Assembly: GCA_030737835.1 (NCBI GenBank)
Contig: CM060847.1
Location: forward strand, 20,982,433 to 21,046,432
Direction: 5' to 3'
DNA length: 64,000 bases
Source of the DNA: Acorus gramineus
Lineage: Eukaryota; Streptophyta; Magnoliopsida; Acorales; Acoraceae
The position numbers were made by a program, and so were the translations under genes. Shown piece after piece: positions 13,165-25,323 of this stretch. The notes below the pieces were generated by a model. It made no database searches, was not told the DNA's origin, and saw only the letters and a list, made by a program, of their open reading frames with translations. How positions within the stretch are numbered: position 1 is the first letter of the stretch; each line of letters starts with the position of its first letter.

Positions 13165-13649
13165 TGTTGTGTCTGTGTCATTTGGAGCGCTCTGTTTGAA
13201 GATTTGGGTACATAATTTTTTTCTCTAAGTTATGTATTCCTGATTTGGTATTTGGATTTGATTTTGTTAAAATCCAAGATGAAGAGGTTTAATTATGATT
13301 TTATTATGAGATGTCCAGTTTTGAGTTAGCTTTCGCACAGAAGTGGAATTAGATCAACTGGATTCTTGTAGTAAAAGTTATGGGTATTTTTCCAAGTATA
13401 CCCCGGGGATGGAAATTCTGGCAGCAGCCCTGTTCCATGTTTAGCTCTAATTTAGGATTAGCTGGAGAGATTATCTGATCTTGCCATGAACATGAAAGTT
13501 GTAGATAATCTTCTTAGCTTTCCATCGGTCTTGGAATCAAACAATTCGGAGCTGTATCGGGGAAGTTATGGCTGTTCCAGTGAAGCTTGCGCAGAATTTC
13601 TAGTCGGAGGGCGACTTAGTAATTCCCCCTTAAGATATTTTGATAAATA

Positions 13650-13681
<32 letters not shown>

Positions 13682-16300
13682 CCAATGTTGTCGACAACCT
13701 CTGCTGGGCTCTCTCTTCCCCTCATTTCAAGCCCCCCATGTGTTTGATTGAATGACACAAAGAGAAGGAGATGGTGGTGGAGGAAGGGATGGTAGATCTT
13801 TGTGTATGTGTTGTTGTGTTGTTGTTTCTTCCCTTCTCTCAAGCTCTCTTTGCATGGATCTCCCCCCCCCCCCTGTTTTGCTTCCATGAGGAGGCTGAGG
13901 AGGCTGAGTGGAGGTGGTGGTGGTGGTGGTTCCGGTGGCGGCATTTCGGTGCGCGAAGGGCCCCCGAACCCCTCCGTTTCTTTTCCCTCCCAAGGTGAGC
14001 TCCTCCCCTCCTTTTTCTTGGTTTTCTTGGCTTAAGGGGTTGGTTGGGAAGTCATGCATGCTAGGTAGAGGTGTTAGGGTGTGTGTGAGGGGTTGGGATG
14101 GGTGAAAATGAGGTTAAGAGGGCTTGGGCGCGCGCTGGGCGCGGTCTGCGCGCGTGCGCGCGCAGGCGCGCGCGCAGGCGGGCGCAGGCAGGCTCTGGCG
14201 GGCGCAGTCGGGCGCGCAGTCGCGCGCGGGTGCGTGAGCGCGGGTGCGCGCGGGAGTGCGCGGGGGTGCGCGCGGGTGCAGGCGCGAGCGGAGGCGCGAG
14301 CGGGGGTGCGCGCGGGAGTGCGCGTTGCGGGCGCGCGCGGGCGTGCGGGCAGGCGTGCGCGCGCGCGGGCAGGGCACCTGGGCACTGTGCCTGGGTGCGG
14401 GGCAGGGCGCCTGGGCATGCGTCTGGGCGCGGAGCTGGGGACCAGTGCGTGCGCGTGCTGGGGCGTGCGCGCAGTGCGCGCGGGGGCGCGCTGGGCTGGA
14501 CGCGCGGTGCGCGCGGGCGCGCACGAGCGTGCGCGTGCGTGCGGCAGTGCGTCGGGGCACGCAGGCAGGCGCGCGGCAATGCGCCGATGGTGCCGGGGTG
14601 TGTGCGTGCGTGCGCATTCGTGCGTGCGCGTGCGGGTGGCCGTGCGGGCGGCTGCCCGGGGGGTTCGGGAATGAGTTGGGGTGCTCGGGCTCGCGTGCGT
14701 ACAGGCCGTATGCACGCTTGCCCGAGTGTTGTGTATTTTTAGGTATTTTTGGATTTATTTGTGGATTTTACTCACCAAATTGATTACCCTATTTTGCAGA
14801 TCTTGACGGACGGTCGCGCGACGACCCGACTACCAGTGAGTGGGACGATCCAACCCAGTAGGGAGGCGTTACATGCACTTGGGCGTGTACCGTCCTCCCC
14901 TGGGGCACCATAGTAAATATTAACCTGTTTAATATGAAAACTATGTAAGCATGATAATCTGTAGTATGCATGCCACCCTAGATTTGTATGCTAGGGACTT
15001 ATACCCTTAGGACCCGTATAAGAACCATGCACCCTGTTATCATGTTTCCATGCTAGGAAGCCCGACCAATGCATGTTCCCATTTAGTTTAATTTATTTAA
15101 ATAAAATGTGAGCATGTGATTATTAGCCTGTCTTAGTGAATATTATAGGGGAGGGGCCTCGCGAGGACAGCGGTGAGACCCGGGCTAGGGTACTCCGTGT
15201 TCCTTGTTTGGTTGTCGGGATGTCCTATATCGGGACCTCACACTGCCCTCCCAAGGATTCTTTCCCTGTTAATATTCCAACCTCTTTATTATTATAACGC
15301 ATGTTTCCCCGCATCCTGGTTATGCGCCCTGTTGGAATTCTGAAGAATTCAAGGCATTAGAGTCGTAGAGATGTGTGGTCGGCGGATCCGAGTGGATCAT
15401 ATGCGTATGGATAGGCTGTTCTGTTTCCCTTCGTTGGATCCGTGTAGAGACTGCCCCAGCGTTAGAAAGGCCGTCCCTTCCGAGGGCTCCCATCAGTAGG
15501 CGCCTCCCGATATTTGTGACGGACTGTGCTGAAGTGTGGGTGAAGGCCAAGCGGCCTACGGAGTGGAGGAGAGACTATCGGTGGACCAAGGGTGACCAAC
15601 AGCCTAGTCAGTCCCAATATCCTATGTCACCCATAGAGGGGTGAGGGTGAGGGTGTGGTGGGCCGGCGATGTAGCGACCCACTAAATTGTAAGTCCCAAT
15701 ATCCTATGTCACCTATTGAGGGGTGAGGGTGAGGGTGTAGTGGGTTGGCGGTAGCGACCCACTGGATTGTTTAGTTGTTGCCATTTAGTGGCTTTTAATA
15801 ATGAGATTGTGGATTAATAATATCTGGTTGTGGTTAATATAAGCTGTGATGCATGGGTTGTACTGTTCACTGAGCGTGTGGCTCACCCCTCGCATAATAT
15901 TTTCTCCAGTGTCATCTGAGTCGGATCTGAAGGAAGAGCTCCCCGAGGGACTTCATCAGTAGCGGAGTAGCGCCACGTCCCGCGAGTATCAGAGGCTATC
16001 AGCATCCCTTGTGATTGTATGTATTTATTCCGTGCTTGGGCACGCGTCTTTGTATTATTGGATGTCTTTGTATATATTGGCTCTCACAGGACAGTTGATT
16101 ATGTATCGAGTCTGTAATGTGTCTTTGAATTACAGATTTAGTCTTTAGCTTCCACTATTGGTGTATATATCATGTCAGCCCTGCTTTTGTTGTCTGTGTG
16201 TCATTTTAGTTGTTGTGTGAGTATATTATTGAACTCCTGTTTACTGATATCATATATACATTTGTCGCGTCTCGGGGTCGGCCGGCCCTGGAGCGTGACA
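13165..16300 (+). mobile_element. B-type Ty3 LTR (probable solo LTR)
   Basis: Starts TGTTGTGTCTGTGTCATTTG at 13165 and ends GGAGCGTGACA at 16300 (3136 bp). It has the donor-like AAG/GTGAG at 13994/13995, a GC-rich block, an acceptor TTTTGCAG ending at 14799, and a 36-nt segment (14800-14835) followed by GTGAG. The last 1.4 kb is of the same type as the A-type LTRs. Neither a primer site nor coding DNA follows. The flanking five bases are ATTCA and AATTA, which do not form a target duplication, so one flank has probably been rearranged. Confidence 0.85.
15638..15662 (+). other. G-quadruplex-type motif in LTR
   Basis: Runs of GGGG, GGG, GGG and GGG separated by TGA, TGA and a six-base loop, on the LTR sense strand. 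Equivalent motifs occur in the other LTRs (for example 22269-22293 plus, 19667-19685 on the minus strand, and two copies per LTR in most). Confidence 0.6.
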
Positions 16301-16401
16301 AATTATATAACAATTAATAAACACACACCTAGAAGATGGGTAATAAAAACTAAACATAACTATATTAGATAAGAAAGTGAAATGGAGGAAAGTCAACAAA
16401 C

Positions 16402-16487
16402 CAATGCTCTGCTGAATTCTGGCACTTCACACAGTAAATAAGAAGCTCAGGATAGCACTGGTCACCACACTTCTGACAAACAGTTTC
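16402..16487 (-). pseudogene. PHD-finger-like exon (fragment)
   Basis: Read on the minus strand, an AG-ended boundary (TTCAAG/GAAACT) opens an 86-nt frame with CQKCGD, then YCVKCQ, then an EH, closing at a TG/GTTTGT donor. The spacing C-x2-C, C-x2-C, H fits the N-terminal half of plant PHD-type zinc fingers of the AIPP2/PAIPP2-like group, which are adaptor-type chromatin readers in the nucleus. Only this exon is visible; neither a start exon nor downstream exons could be found, and it lies between an LTR and AT-rich repeats. It could be an isolated gene relic or an exon captured by a transposon. The domain call rests on motif recognition alone. Confidence 0.5.
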
Positions 16488-16676
16488 CTTGAATCCAAAA
16501 ATTCATATTTGGATTTAGATAATTATACTAAATATGTTAAACAAACAGAGATGAATACAATCAAATATTCGATATCTAGTATCCAAATCCATATATCCAA
16601 TATTCAAAATTAATATATAAAAAAAATCCAACAACCACCCACTCGAAATCATAAAAAAAAAGTCGTTCTAAAATGA

Positions 16677-18180
16677 AAAAAAATAAGATATGTATCACCC
16701 AAAAAATTAATTTACATCTCCATAAACAAACCCATTTCATCCCACTGAAATAAAGCTACAGATCACATGAACAAAAGAGAGAACACATAAACATACTTAA
16801 TTTTCAACCATTCCATACAACAGTCAAATACTCACTATAATTAGGGGAAAAAACCCAAAACAAAAATAAATAAATAAATAAATAAATAAATAAAAACTCT
16901 AGTAAACATGAAAAAACATAAATAAATGAAAAACAAAAACCAAAATCAAGGCCTAAATAGAACATTAAAGCAATGCAAGGCCACCAATCATCGAAGAAAC
17001 TAAACCCATTAGCCATCTCACAATCATCAAAACCAAACACACTCACAAATCATCCAAAAAAAAACCCTAATTGGAATGACCCCAAAAAACCTCTCTTCTT
17101 ACACTTTTCAGAAATCTTTCCTTCTCAAAAACTTCAACAACCCAAAAACCAAAACCCACAAAGGGGATGTCAAACCCATAAAACCCACAGAGGGGACAAC
17201 TAAAAACAACACCATCAACTTGTCCACAAGAAAGAAAAAAATAAACACAACACCCAAACAAAGAAATAAAAAAAGGGTAAAAAGAACAACGAAACAACAT
17301 ACATTCATCTTCTTCATTGTAACCTCCATTACAAATTTTATAGTAGAGAGGGGAACAAAACAATTTAAAATAAACAAAGGACAAAAAAATTGTTTGTGTC
17401 AGTGGGCCTACTCCACTCTCCCACACAGTTTTTTGGTGAGCTCAAGTAGTGAGAGAATTCAAAAAGTGGGTCATACAAAAAATTCAATTTTTTAAATTAA
17501 TTTTGAAACAAAAATTGAGAGTTTCAGAAAAAATAAAGCATTAATGACCATAATGAACCTTTTATTTATAATTTTTGTCTGTCCCTATTTGTAAATATAC
17601 CTATTTTTTCACTCTGTAATTATAATACTTCAATATTTATTATGGTGTTTTGCATGTATACCATTAAAAAATATATTATTTATTTTTATGCCATCACAAA
17701 TAGTCTATTTACTTTTATACCATTGCAATATTTAACAATTATGCATTTTTACCATCCTAGTTAAGTTCTGTCAAATTTTCTACTAACCTCGTTGAAGTCA
17801 TAAATAAATGACTAAAATACCTTTATTTTTAATTGTTATATTTGCCCATACAAAATACAATATTTATTTTTATATCATCAAAATGCAAACTATAATTCAA
17901 ATACATTGAATGGTTATGCAATGGAAATCACTTAATTTGTCATGTGTTAAGCTACATTGTCCAGATACATTGTAATTTATTTATAAATGAAATTCAGATA
18001 CATTGTTCTAGTACCAAATATATTTTTATGAGATTCATATAAGTGTGCATCTGAAAACTCAGTTAGTTTGATTTTTTCAGATGCAATTACATTTCATGAG
18101 AGCTACATATTGCATCCCATAGTCAAAGACATATTACACCCTATGAGATATACATACTGAATTTCAGTTTTAAAGGCCCA
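16677..18180. repeat. AT-rich direct repeat, copies U4 and U5
   Basis: U4 (16677-17345) is the 3' part of the same unit as 9056-10610, with an AAATA microsatellite at 16863-16895. U5 (17346 to about 18180) is the 5' part. U5 is closer to U2 than to U1: they share phrases such as 'ttgcatgtataccattaaaaa' variants, so the array grew by duplication of neighbouring units before the LTR at 13165 split it. Confidence 0.7.
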
Positions 18181-19000
18181 ACATTCATATACATTTTACA
18201 TCCAATGAAATATAAAAACTAAAATTTAGATACATTCTTCCATTGTCAGTTACATTCATCAAAAATTCAAATACATTTATCAAAATGTAGATACATTCTT
18301 CCATTGTCATATACATTTAACAATTAATTAATGACTTTCAAATACATTATGAAACACACACATACATTGTATAGTAAAAGAAATTCATATACAATGTCTC
18401 ACATTATCGACAAACTATAATTCAGATACAGTGTTACACATTCAAATACATTTCACATTCTATGAAATCTACATATTGAAACGCAAATACATTTTTTATG
18501 TAATCAGAATACGAAATTCAGATACAATATCCCACATACAGATACAGTTTTTCTACAGATTTATCTGATACATTAGACACACTTATGAAAATGTTGCATT
18601 CGGGGAGCTCTACAAACATTATTCCACATCAAAAACATGAAGTTCTTCTAATTATTCATCAAGAAAAGCAATATAACCATCCAAAATACAATATATGTTG
18701 ATTGGATTCGAAAAACGGTACGCATATCCCCACCAAGTATTTCACTGATCCCATCAATCACCAAAAAAATTAGACACGCTATGTCTATTTTTTTTACTGC
18801 TAACCCCACCATTTCGACTCCTTCCGCATCAGCTGCTCGCCCGACCCTCTCGGCATTCATCTACTCCTAGTCGCTCGGCGGAGCCATCGCCCTTCTCATC
18901 CACCTCTGCGACAAGGACAGGTGGTGTGGGCAGATCCGCAAGTGGTGGTGACCATCGGGCCAACCAAGAATGGGGGTCGCGTCAGAAGTCACGTATGCGG
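18181..19000. other. AT-rich DNA grading into balanced composition
   Basis: 18181-18640 is rich in degenerate ATACATT repeats. From about 18780 GC content rises toward the PTRHD1-like fragment, so 18800-19000 may be decayed genic flank; no further homologous frame was recognised. Confidence 0.4.
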
Positions 19001-19111
19001 CTACAAAGGGGTGTTACAGCCTTGGGTGACGACGCTCTCGAGTGACCATGAATCGATCAGGTCCCCCCGAAGCACAACGTATTGAACCATCACCTTTTTC
19101 GCCTCCGCCTC
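19001..19111 (-). pseudogene. PTRHD1 / peptidyl-tRNA hydrolase II-like gene fragment
   Basis: On the minus strand the frame from 19111 reads into VMVQYVVLRGDLID, then SW, then SVVTQGC, followed by a TAG at 19003-19001. This matches the conserved N-terminal strand and helix of the plant PTRHD1-like (PTH2 fold) protein family, whose members usually continue with a His and many more residues after TQGC. Here the following codons diverge and hit a stop, so the fragment is broken. Upstream the frame runs directly into the LTR inserted at 19112 (target GCCTC), and no in-frame start was recognised beyond 25323. It is a relic, not a functional gene. Confidence 0.7.
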
Positions 19112-19816
19112 TGTAACGCCCCAGGGCGACCGTCCCCGGAACGCGGCAAGGGTATACATGATATCAGCAGTCAATACAGGAGATCAATAGCATACCATAA
19201 ACAACAGCTAAAAAGACAACACAGACAACAAAGAGGCTGACATGATGTATACACAGATAGCGGAAGCTAAAAAGACTGAATCTGTAAATCAACAGCACAT
19301 TACAGACTCGATACATAATCATATGTCCTGTGAGAGCCAATATATATATACAAACATCCAAATACAATCCGAACTAGGTGCCCAAGCACAGAAATATATA
19401 CATACAATCAAAAGGATGCTGATGGCCTCTAAAACTCGAGGGACGTGGCGCTACTCCGCTACTGGTGCAGTCGCTCGGGGAGCTCCTCCTTCAAGTCCGC
19501 CTCGGTAATCACTGGAGAAAAATATTATGCGAGGGGTGAGCCACACGCTCAGTGAATAGCACAACCCATGCATCACAATTCATATTAACCACAATTAATC
19601 AGCAAAAGCCTCAAAGTGGCATAAACAACACAAATCCGGGGGTTCGTTACATCGCCGAACCACCACACCCTCACCCTCACCCCTCAATAGGTGACAAAGG
19701 ATATTGGGACTTAATAGGCTGATAATCATCCTTACACAATCCAGTGGGTCGCCACATCGCCGGCCCACCACACCCTCACCCTCACCCCTCAATATGGTGA
19801 CATAGGCTATTGGGAC

Positions 19817-22800
19817 TGTTATATATGTGTCACTTTTTGGCCTGCTGGTAACCATTGGAGCATTTTAGCAGTTTTTGAGTTTTTTTTTTCGTTTTACGAT
19901 CGGAACCGCAAAATTTTGGACTGTTAGCTATCGTCCTGTGTTTGAGGACTCCGATTGAAAATCTAACTGCATATTATGTGTCCTGGTGCCATTTTAAGCC
20001 ACTCACAAAAATTTCATCGAATTCCGGTAACGTTTCCGAAATTTCACAATTCCGGGGCGTATCCGGGTTTTGACCGAGCGAGAAGTCATTGGGAGAGTTG
20101 ACTCGGTCAAAGTGGGCCCATGACTTGGTCAACCTCTTTTGTCCTTTTGTGTGGTTGAGTTGACCTAGGTCAAACCCACTTAAAACCCCCCCTTAAGCCC
20201 CCCCTAAACCTAATTAGGGCTAAAACTAATTAGGGGTGTGAGTATAGGTGGGGTGGGGATGGTTTTAAAGAAATCCCACGACTTAAACCCCCTATTCATC
20301 TTCTTCTCCGAGCAATCTCTCTCTCTCCCCTCCCCTTAAAACCTTCATTCAACCTAGCTAGAGTGCCCAAACCTTAAAACCTAAAACATAGAAAGGGTAG
20401 ATCCGGTCCCGATCTACACCCCGGTGTTTTCAAATCCGAATTCCGGCGTGTCTAGCCCTTTCTTCCACCCTCTCTTCTCCTCAGATCTGAGCCATTTCGG
20501 AGGTGGGAAGGGGTCTTGGTGGTGGAGACCCTTGGAGAGGCGTTTCGGTGCGCGGAGAGCAACCGAACATCCCTTCCTCCCCTTGGTAAGCCCTTCTTCC
20601 TCTTCCTTTTGGTTTAGATGCTTGTTAGGAGGGGGATTTTGAGGTTGGGTGGTGGCCGGCGGCTGTGGGTGGCTGTCGGTGGTGGTTGGGGGCGGTCGGA
20701 GGCCGTTGGTGGCCGGTGGTTGGTGGTAGAGGAGCTCGGGCAGGTTGGCTGGTGGTCTCGGGCAGCAGGCAGCACAGGCAACGCAGTAGGCAGGCGTAGC
20801 TGGCGTGCAGCGGTAGGGCGCGCGAGCGCGCGTACGCGCGGACGTGCGCGCGGGCGTGCGCTCTGGTGGCGCAGGCGCGGGGGTGCTGGGCGTGCTGGGT
20901 GCTGGGCGTGCTGGGGTGCTGGTCGAGTGGGCATGCGTGCAGGGCATCGTGCGGGGTGCGCGCGGAGCGCTGCGCAGGGGCGCAGGAGCGCTGTGTGAGC
21001 GCGACGAGTCGGTGGAGTGCTGGGCGAGCCGGTGGTGCGCGCCGGGGTGTGCGTGGAGCGAGGCGAGGGCAGCGGAGGTGCGCGCGGGGTGCGCGCGGGG
21101 CGAGACAGTGGGCGCGCGGGGCGTGCGGTGTGCGCGCGGGGCATGCGGTGTGCGCGCGGGCTGCTGTGATTGGGCGCAGTGGGCGCGCGGTACACCTGGG
21201 TGGCTCGGCTGCATGTCCAGGCGTGCGGGCAGGGGCCCAGCGGTGCGCCTGGGTGCGCAGGCTGAGGCGCGGCGGCGCATCCGGGGGCGGGTGGCCGTGC
21301 GGGTGGTTGCCGGGGGTGCGGGAGTGAGTCGAGGTGCTCGGGCTAGCGTGCGTACGGGCCGTATGCACGTTTGTCCGAGTGTTGGGTGTTTATTTGTGTG
21401 TTTTGTGTATTTTGTGGTATTTATGTGTTTTACTCACCAAGTGGGTTACCCTGTCTTGCAGATCTTGACGGACGGTCGCGCGACGACCCGGTCACCGGTG
21501 AGTGGGACAACCCAACCCAGTTGGGAGGCGCTACATGCACTTGGGCGTGTACCGTCCTCCCCTGGGGCACATAGTTAATATTAACTGTTATATTGTACCC
21601 CATGTAAGCATGATTTATGTGTAGAATGCATGCCACCCTAGACTTGTATGTTAGGGACTTGCACCCTTAGGATATGTGCATGAGCCGTGCATCCTGTCAC
21701 CTCGTTATCATGCTAGGAAAGCCTCGACCTATGCATGCGTCCTATTAGTTTGATTTATTTAATTAAATGCAAGCTGTGATATTATTAGCATGCCTTGGGG
21801 AATATAAGGGAGCCTTGCGAGGTTAACATTGAGACCCGGGTTAGGGTACTCCGTGTTCCTTGTTTGGTTGGCGGGATGTCCTACATCGGGACCTCAGGTT
21901 GCCCTCCCAAGGTCTCTTTTCCTCATTTTTATCTTATGTATTCCCCGCATCTTGGTTATGCGCGCTGGTGGAATTCTGAAGAATTCAAGACATTAGAGTT
22001 GTAGAGATGTGCTGTCAGCGGATCCGAGTGGATCATATGCGATGGATAGGCTTTTCTGTTCCCTTCGTTGGATCCGTGTAGAGACTACCTCAGCGTTAGA
22101 AAGGTCGTCCCGTGCAGGGGCTCCCATCAGTAGGCACCTCCTGATTTGGTAGAAGGACTGTGCTGAATGTGGGAGTGGCCAAACGACCTACGGAGTGGGG
22201 AGAGACTATCGGTGGACCAAGGGTGACCAACAGCCTAGTCAGTCCCAAGAGCCTATGTCACCTATTGAGGGGTGAGGGTGAGGGTGTGGTGGGCCGGCGA
22301 TGTGGCGACCCACTGGATTGTGTAAGGATGATTATCAGCCTATTAAGTCCCAACATCCTTTGTCACCTATTGAGGGGTGAGGGTGAGGGTGAGGGTATGG
22401 TGGTTCGGCGATGTAACGAACCCCCGGATTGTGTTGTTATGCCACTTTGAGGCTAGTGACTTGATTAAATGTAGTTAATATAAACTGTATGCATGGGTTG
22501 TCCTATTCACTGAGCGTGTGGCTCACCCCTCGCATAATATTTTCTCCAGTGATTACCGAGGCGGACTTGAAGGAGGAGCTTCCCGAGCGACTACACCAGT
22601 AGCGGAGTAGCGCCACGTCCCTCGAGTTTTGAGGCCATCAGCATCCTTCCTTTTGATTGTATGTATATATTTCTGTGCTTGGGCACCTAGTATGGATTGT
22701 ATTTGGATGTATTGTGGATATATTGGCTCTCACAGGACATATGATTATGTATCGAGTCTGTAAAGTGTTGTTGATTTACAGATTCAGTCTTTTTTAGCTT

Positions 22801-22951
22801 CCGCATTTCTGTGTATACATCATGTCAGCCTTTTTGTTATCTGTGTTGTCTTTTAGCTGTTGTTATGGTATATTATTGATCTCCTGTATTGACTGCTGAT
22901 ATCATGTATACCCTTGCCGCGTCCCGGGGACGGCCGCCCTGGGGCGTGACA
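19817..22951 (+). mobile_element. Solo LTR (A type) nested inside another solo LTR
   Basis: Starts TGTTATATATGTGTCAC at 19817 and ends GGGGCGTGACA at 22951 (3135 bp), with the perfect 5-bp duplication GGGAC at 19812-19816 and 22952-22956. The GC-rich block is bounded by CCTTG/GTAAG (GT at 20586) and CTTGCAG (ends 21461). A 36-nt segment 21462-21497 is followed by GTGAG at 21498, and a further acceptor-like TTTCTCCAG ends at 22549. G-rich quadruplex-type motifs are at 22269-22293 and near 22376. It is opposite in orientation to the LTR that received it. Confidence 0.95.
20586..21461 (+). other. GC-rich putative LTR intron
   Basis: An 876-bp interval starting GTAAGC and ending with a pyrimidine-rich tract and CTTGCAG. 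It holds the GC-rich, CpG-dense part of the LTR and a conserved AT-richer tail (21360-21450) such as plant introns have near the 3' end. The next 36 nt are bounded by a GTGAGT donor. Confidence 0.5.
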
Positions 22952-25323
22952 GGGACTGACTAGGCTGTTGGTCACCCTTGGTCCACCGATAGTCTCTCCT
23001 CCACTCCGTAGGCCGCTTGGCCACCCCCACATTCAGTACAGTCCGTCCCAAATCAGGAGGTGCCTACTGATGGGAGCCCCTGCACGGGACAGCCTTTCTA
23101 ACGCCGGGGCAGTCTCTACACGGATCCAACGAAGGGAACAGAACAGTCTATCCATGCGCATATGATCCACTCGGATCCGCTGACAACACAACTCAACAAC
23201 TCTAATGTCTTGAATTCTTCAGAATTCCTCCAGCGCGCATAACCAAGATGCGGGGAACATATAAAATAATAATGGGGAAAAGAAACCTTGGGAGGGCAAC
23301 CTGAGGTCCCGATATAGGACATCCCGCCAACCAAACAAGGAACACGGAGTACCCTAGCCCAGGTCTCAATGTTTACCTCGCAAGGCCCCTTAATATTCCC
23401 TAAGGCATGCTAAAGATATCATAAGTCTGCATTTAATTTAATAAATTAAACTAATAGGATGCATGCATAGGTCGAGGCTTTCCTAGCATGATATCAAGGT
23501 GACAGGATGCACGGCTCTTACACATATCCTAAGGGTGCAAGTCCCTAACATACAAGTCTAGGGTGGCATGCATTCTACACATTAATCATGCTTACATAGA
23601 TTACATATTAATCAGTTAATATTAACTATGTGCCCCAGGGGAGGACGGTATACGCCCAAATGCATATAGCGCCTCCCAACTGGGTTGGGTTGTCCCACTC
23701 ACCGATAACCGGGTCATCGCGCGACCATCCGTCAAGATCTGCAAGACAGGTTAATCAACTTGGTGAGTAAAAATACACAAATACACCAAAAATACACTAA
23801 AAATACCCAACACTCGGACAAGCGTACATACGGCCTGTACGCACGCGAGTCCGAGCATCCCGACTCACTCCTGAACCCTCGGCAACCATCCGCACGGCCA
23901 CCCGCCCCCGGATGCACCGCCACACCCCAGCCTGCGCACCCAGGCGCCCTGCCGAGCCCCTGCCCGCACGCCAGGACACGCCGCCGAGCTCCCCGGGTGC
24001 ACCGCGCGCTCACTGCGCCCCAGCGCAGCAGCCCGCGCACACACCGCACGCCCTGCGCCCAGCGCCTTGCCCCACACGCCCTGCGCCCAGCACCTTGCCC
24101 CGCACGCACCACCGCTCGCCCAGCGCCCCATCGCTTCACCCCGCGCGCACCCCGCGCGCACCACCGGCTCGCCCCACCGCGCACACCCCCACGGCGCCCT
24201 GCGCGCAGCACCTGTACGCGGCTCCCTGCGCGCGGCACGCACCGCGCCTCTGCGCAGCGCCACACGCGCACACCCGCGCACGGCGCCCAGCGCCCAGCAC
24301 CCGCGACCTTCGCCCAGCGCCCAGCGCCCCCTCCTGCTCCACCCGAGCGCACGCCCGCGCGTGCACGCCCCACAGCGCCCAGCCTGCGTTGCCCTGCCTG
24401 CCAGCCTACCCGGGACAGCCCGCCTGCCCTGCCTGCCTGCCCGAGCCACCCTACCTCCTCTAACCGGCCACCAATGGCCACTAACCACCACCAATCACCC
24501 CCAACAGCCACCAACACCCAAAACCACCCTCCTAACAAGCATCTAAGCAAGAAAAGGAAGGAAAGAGAGCTTACCCAAGGAAAGGAAAGGAAAGGAAGGG
24601 ACCGGGAGCTCTTCGTGCACCGAAACACCTCCCCAAAGACCTCCACCACCAAGCTCTTCCTCAGCCCTCGAATTGGCTGAAATCAGGGGAGAAAAGAGGG
24701 GGTAAGAGGGGGTTAAACAAGTGGGAACTCGAATCCGAGACCACCGGTAGATAGATCGGGATGAGATCTAACCTTTCTATTCTTTGTGTTTTGAGTTTCA
24801 AGCACTCTAGGTAGCTTAAACCCAAGAAAAAGAGAGAGGGGGAGAGAGAAAACCAAATGGAGAAGATAATGAATAGTGGGGGGCAAGAAATCTTGCTCAC
24901 TTAAATAAGTCAACACAATTAGATTAGGGTTAACTAGGTTTAAAAGAGGATTAGGTGAGCTTAAGTGGGTTTTGACTTGGGTCAACCCAACCACAAATAA
25001 AAACAAAAGGGGTTGACCAAGTCATGGGCCCACTTTGACCGAGTCAACTCTCCCAATGACTTCTCGCTCGGTCAAAACCCGGATACGCCTCGGAACTGTG
25101 AAATTCTGAAACGTTACCGGAATTCGATGAAATTTTCGTGAGTGGCTTAGAATGGTACCAGGACACATAATATGCAGTTAGATTTTTAATCGGAGTCCTT
25201 AAACATAGGACGATAGCTAACAGTCCAAAATTTTAGCGGTTCCGATCGAAAAACGAAAAAACTCAAAAACTGCCAAAATGCTCCAATGGTTACCAGAAGG
25301 CAAAAAGTGACACATACATAACA

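Larger units (their letters stand above)
19112..25323 (-). mobile_element. Solo LTR (A type), split by a nested solo LTR
   Basis: The LTR occupies 19112-19816 and 22957-25323; on the minus strand it starts at 25323 (TGTTATGTATGTGTCAC) and ends at 19112 (a mutated GGGCGTTACA). It is flanked by a perfect 5-bp duplication GCCTC (19107-19111 and 25324-25328). Without the insert it is about 3.07 kb. Splice-like signals frame the GC-rich block: GTAAG at 24574-24570, acceptor AG ending at 23739, a 36-nt segment at 23738-23703, then GTGAG. The target lies at the edge of a PTRHD1-like fragment. Confidence 0.93.

Noticed and set aside
15638..15745. Telomere-like GGGTGA repeats
   Set aside because: Only two to four units, in a fixed place in each LTR; not the plant TTTAGGG repeat.
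13160..16305. Target duplication for the LTR at 13165-16300
   Set aside because: ATTCA and AATTA agree at three of five positions only; not accepted as a duplication.
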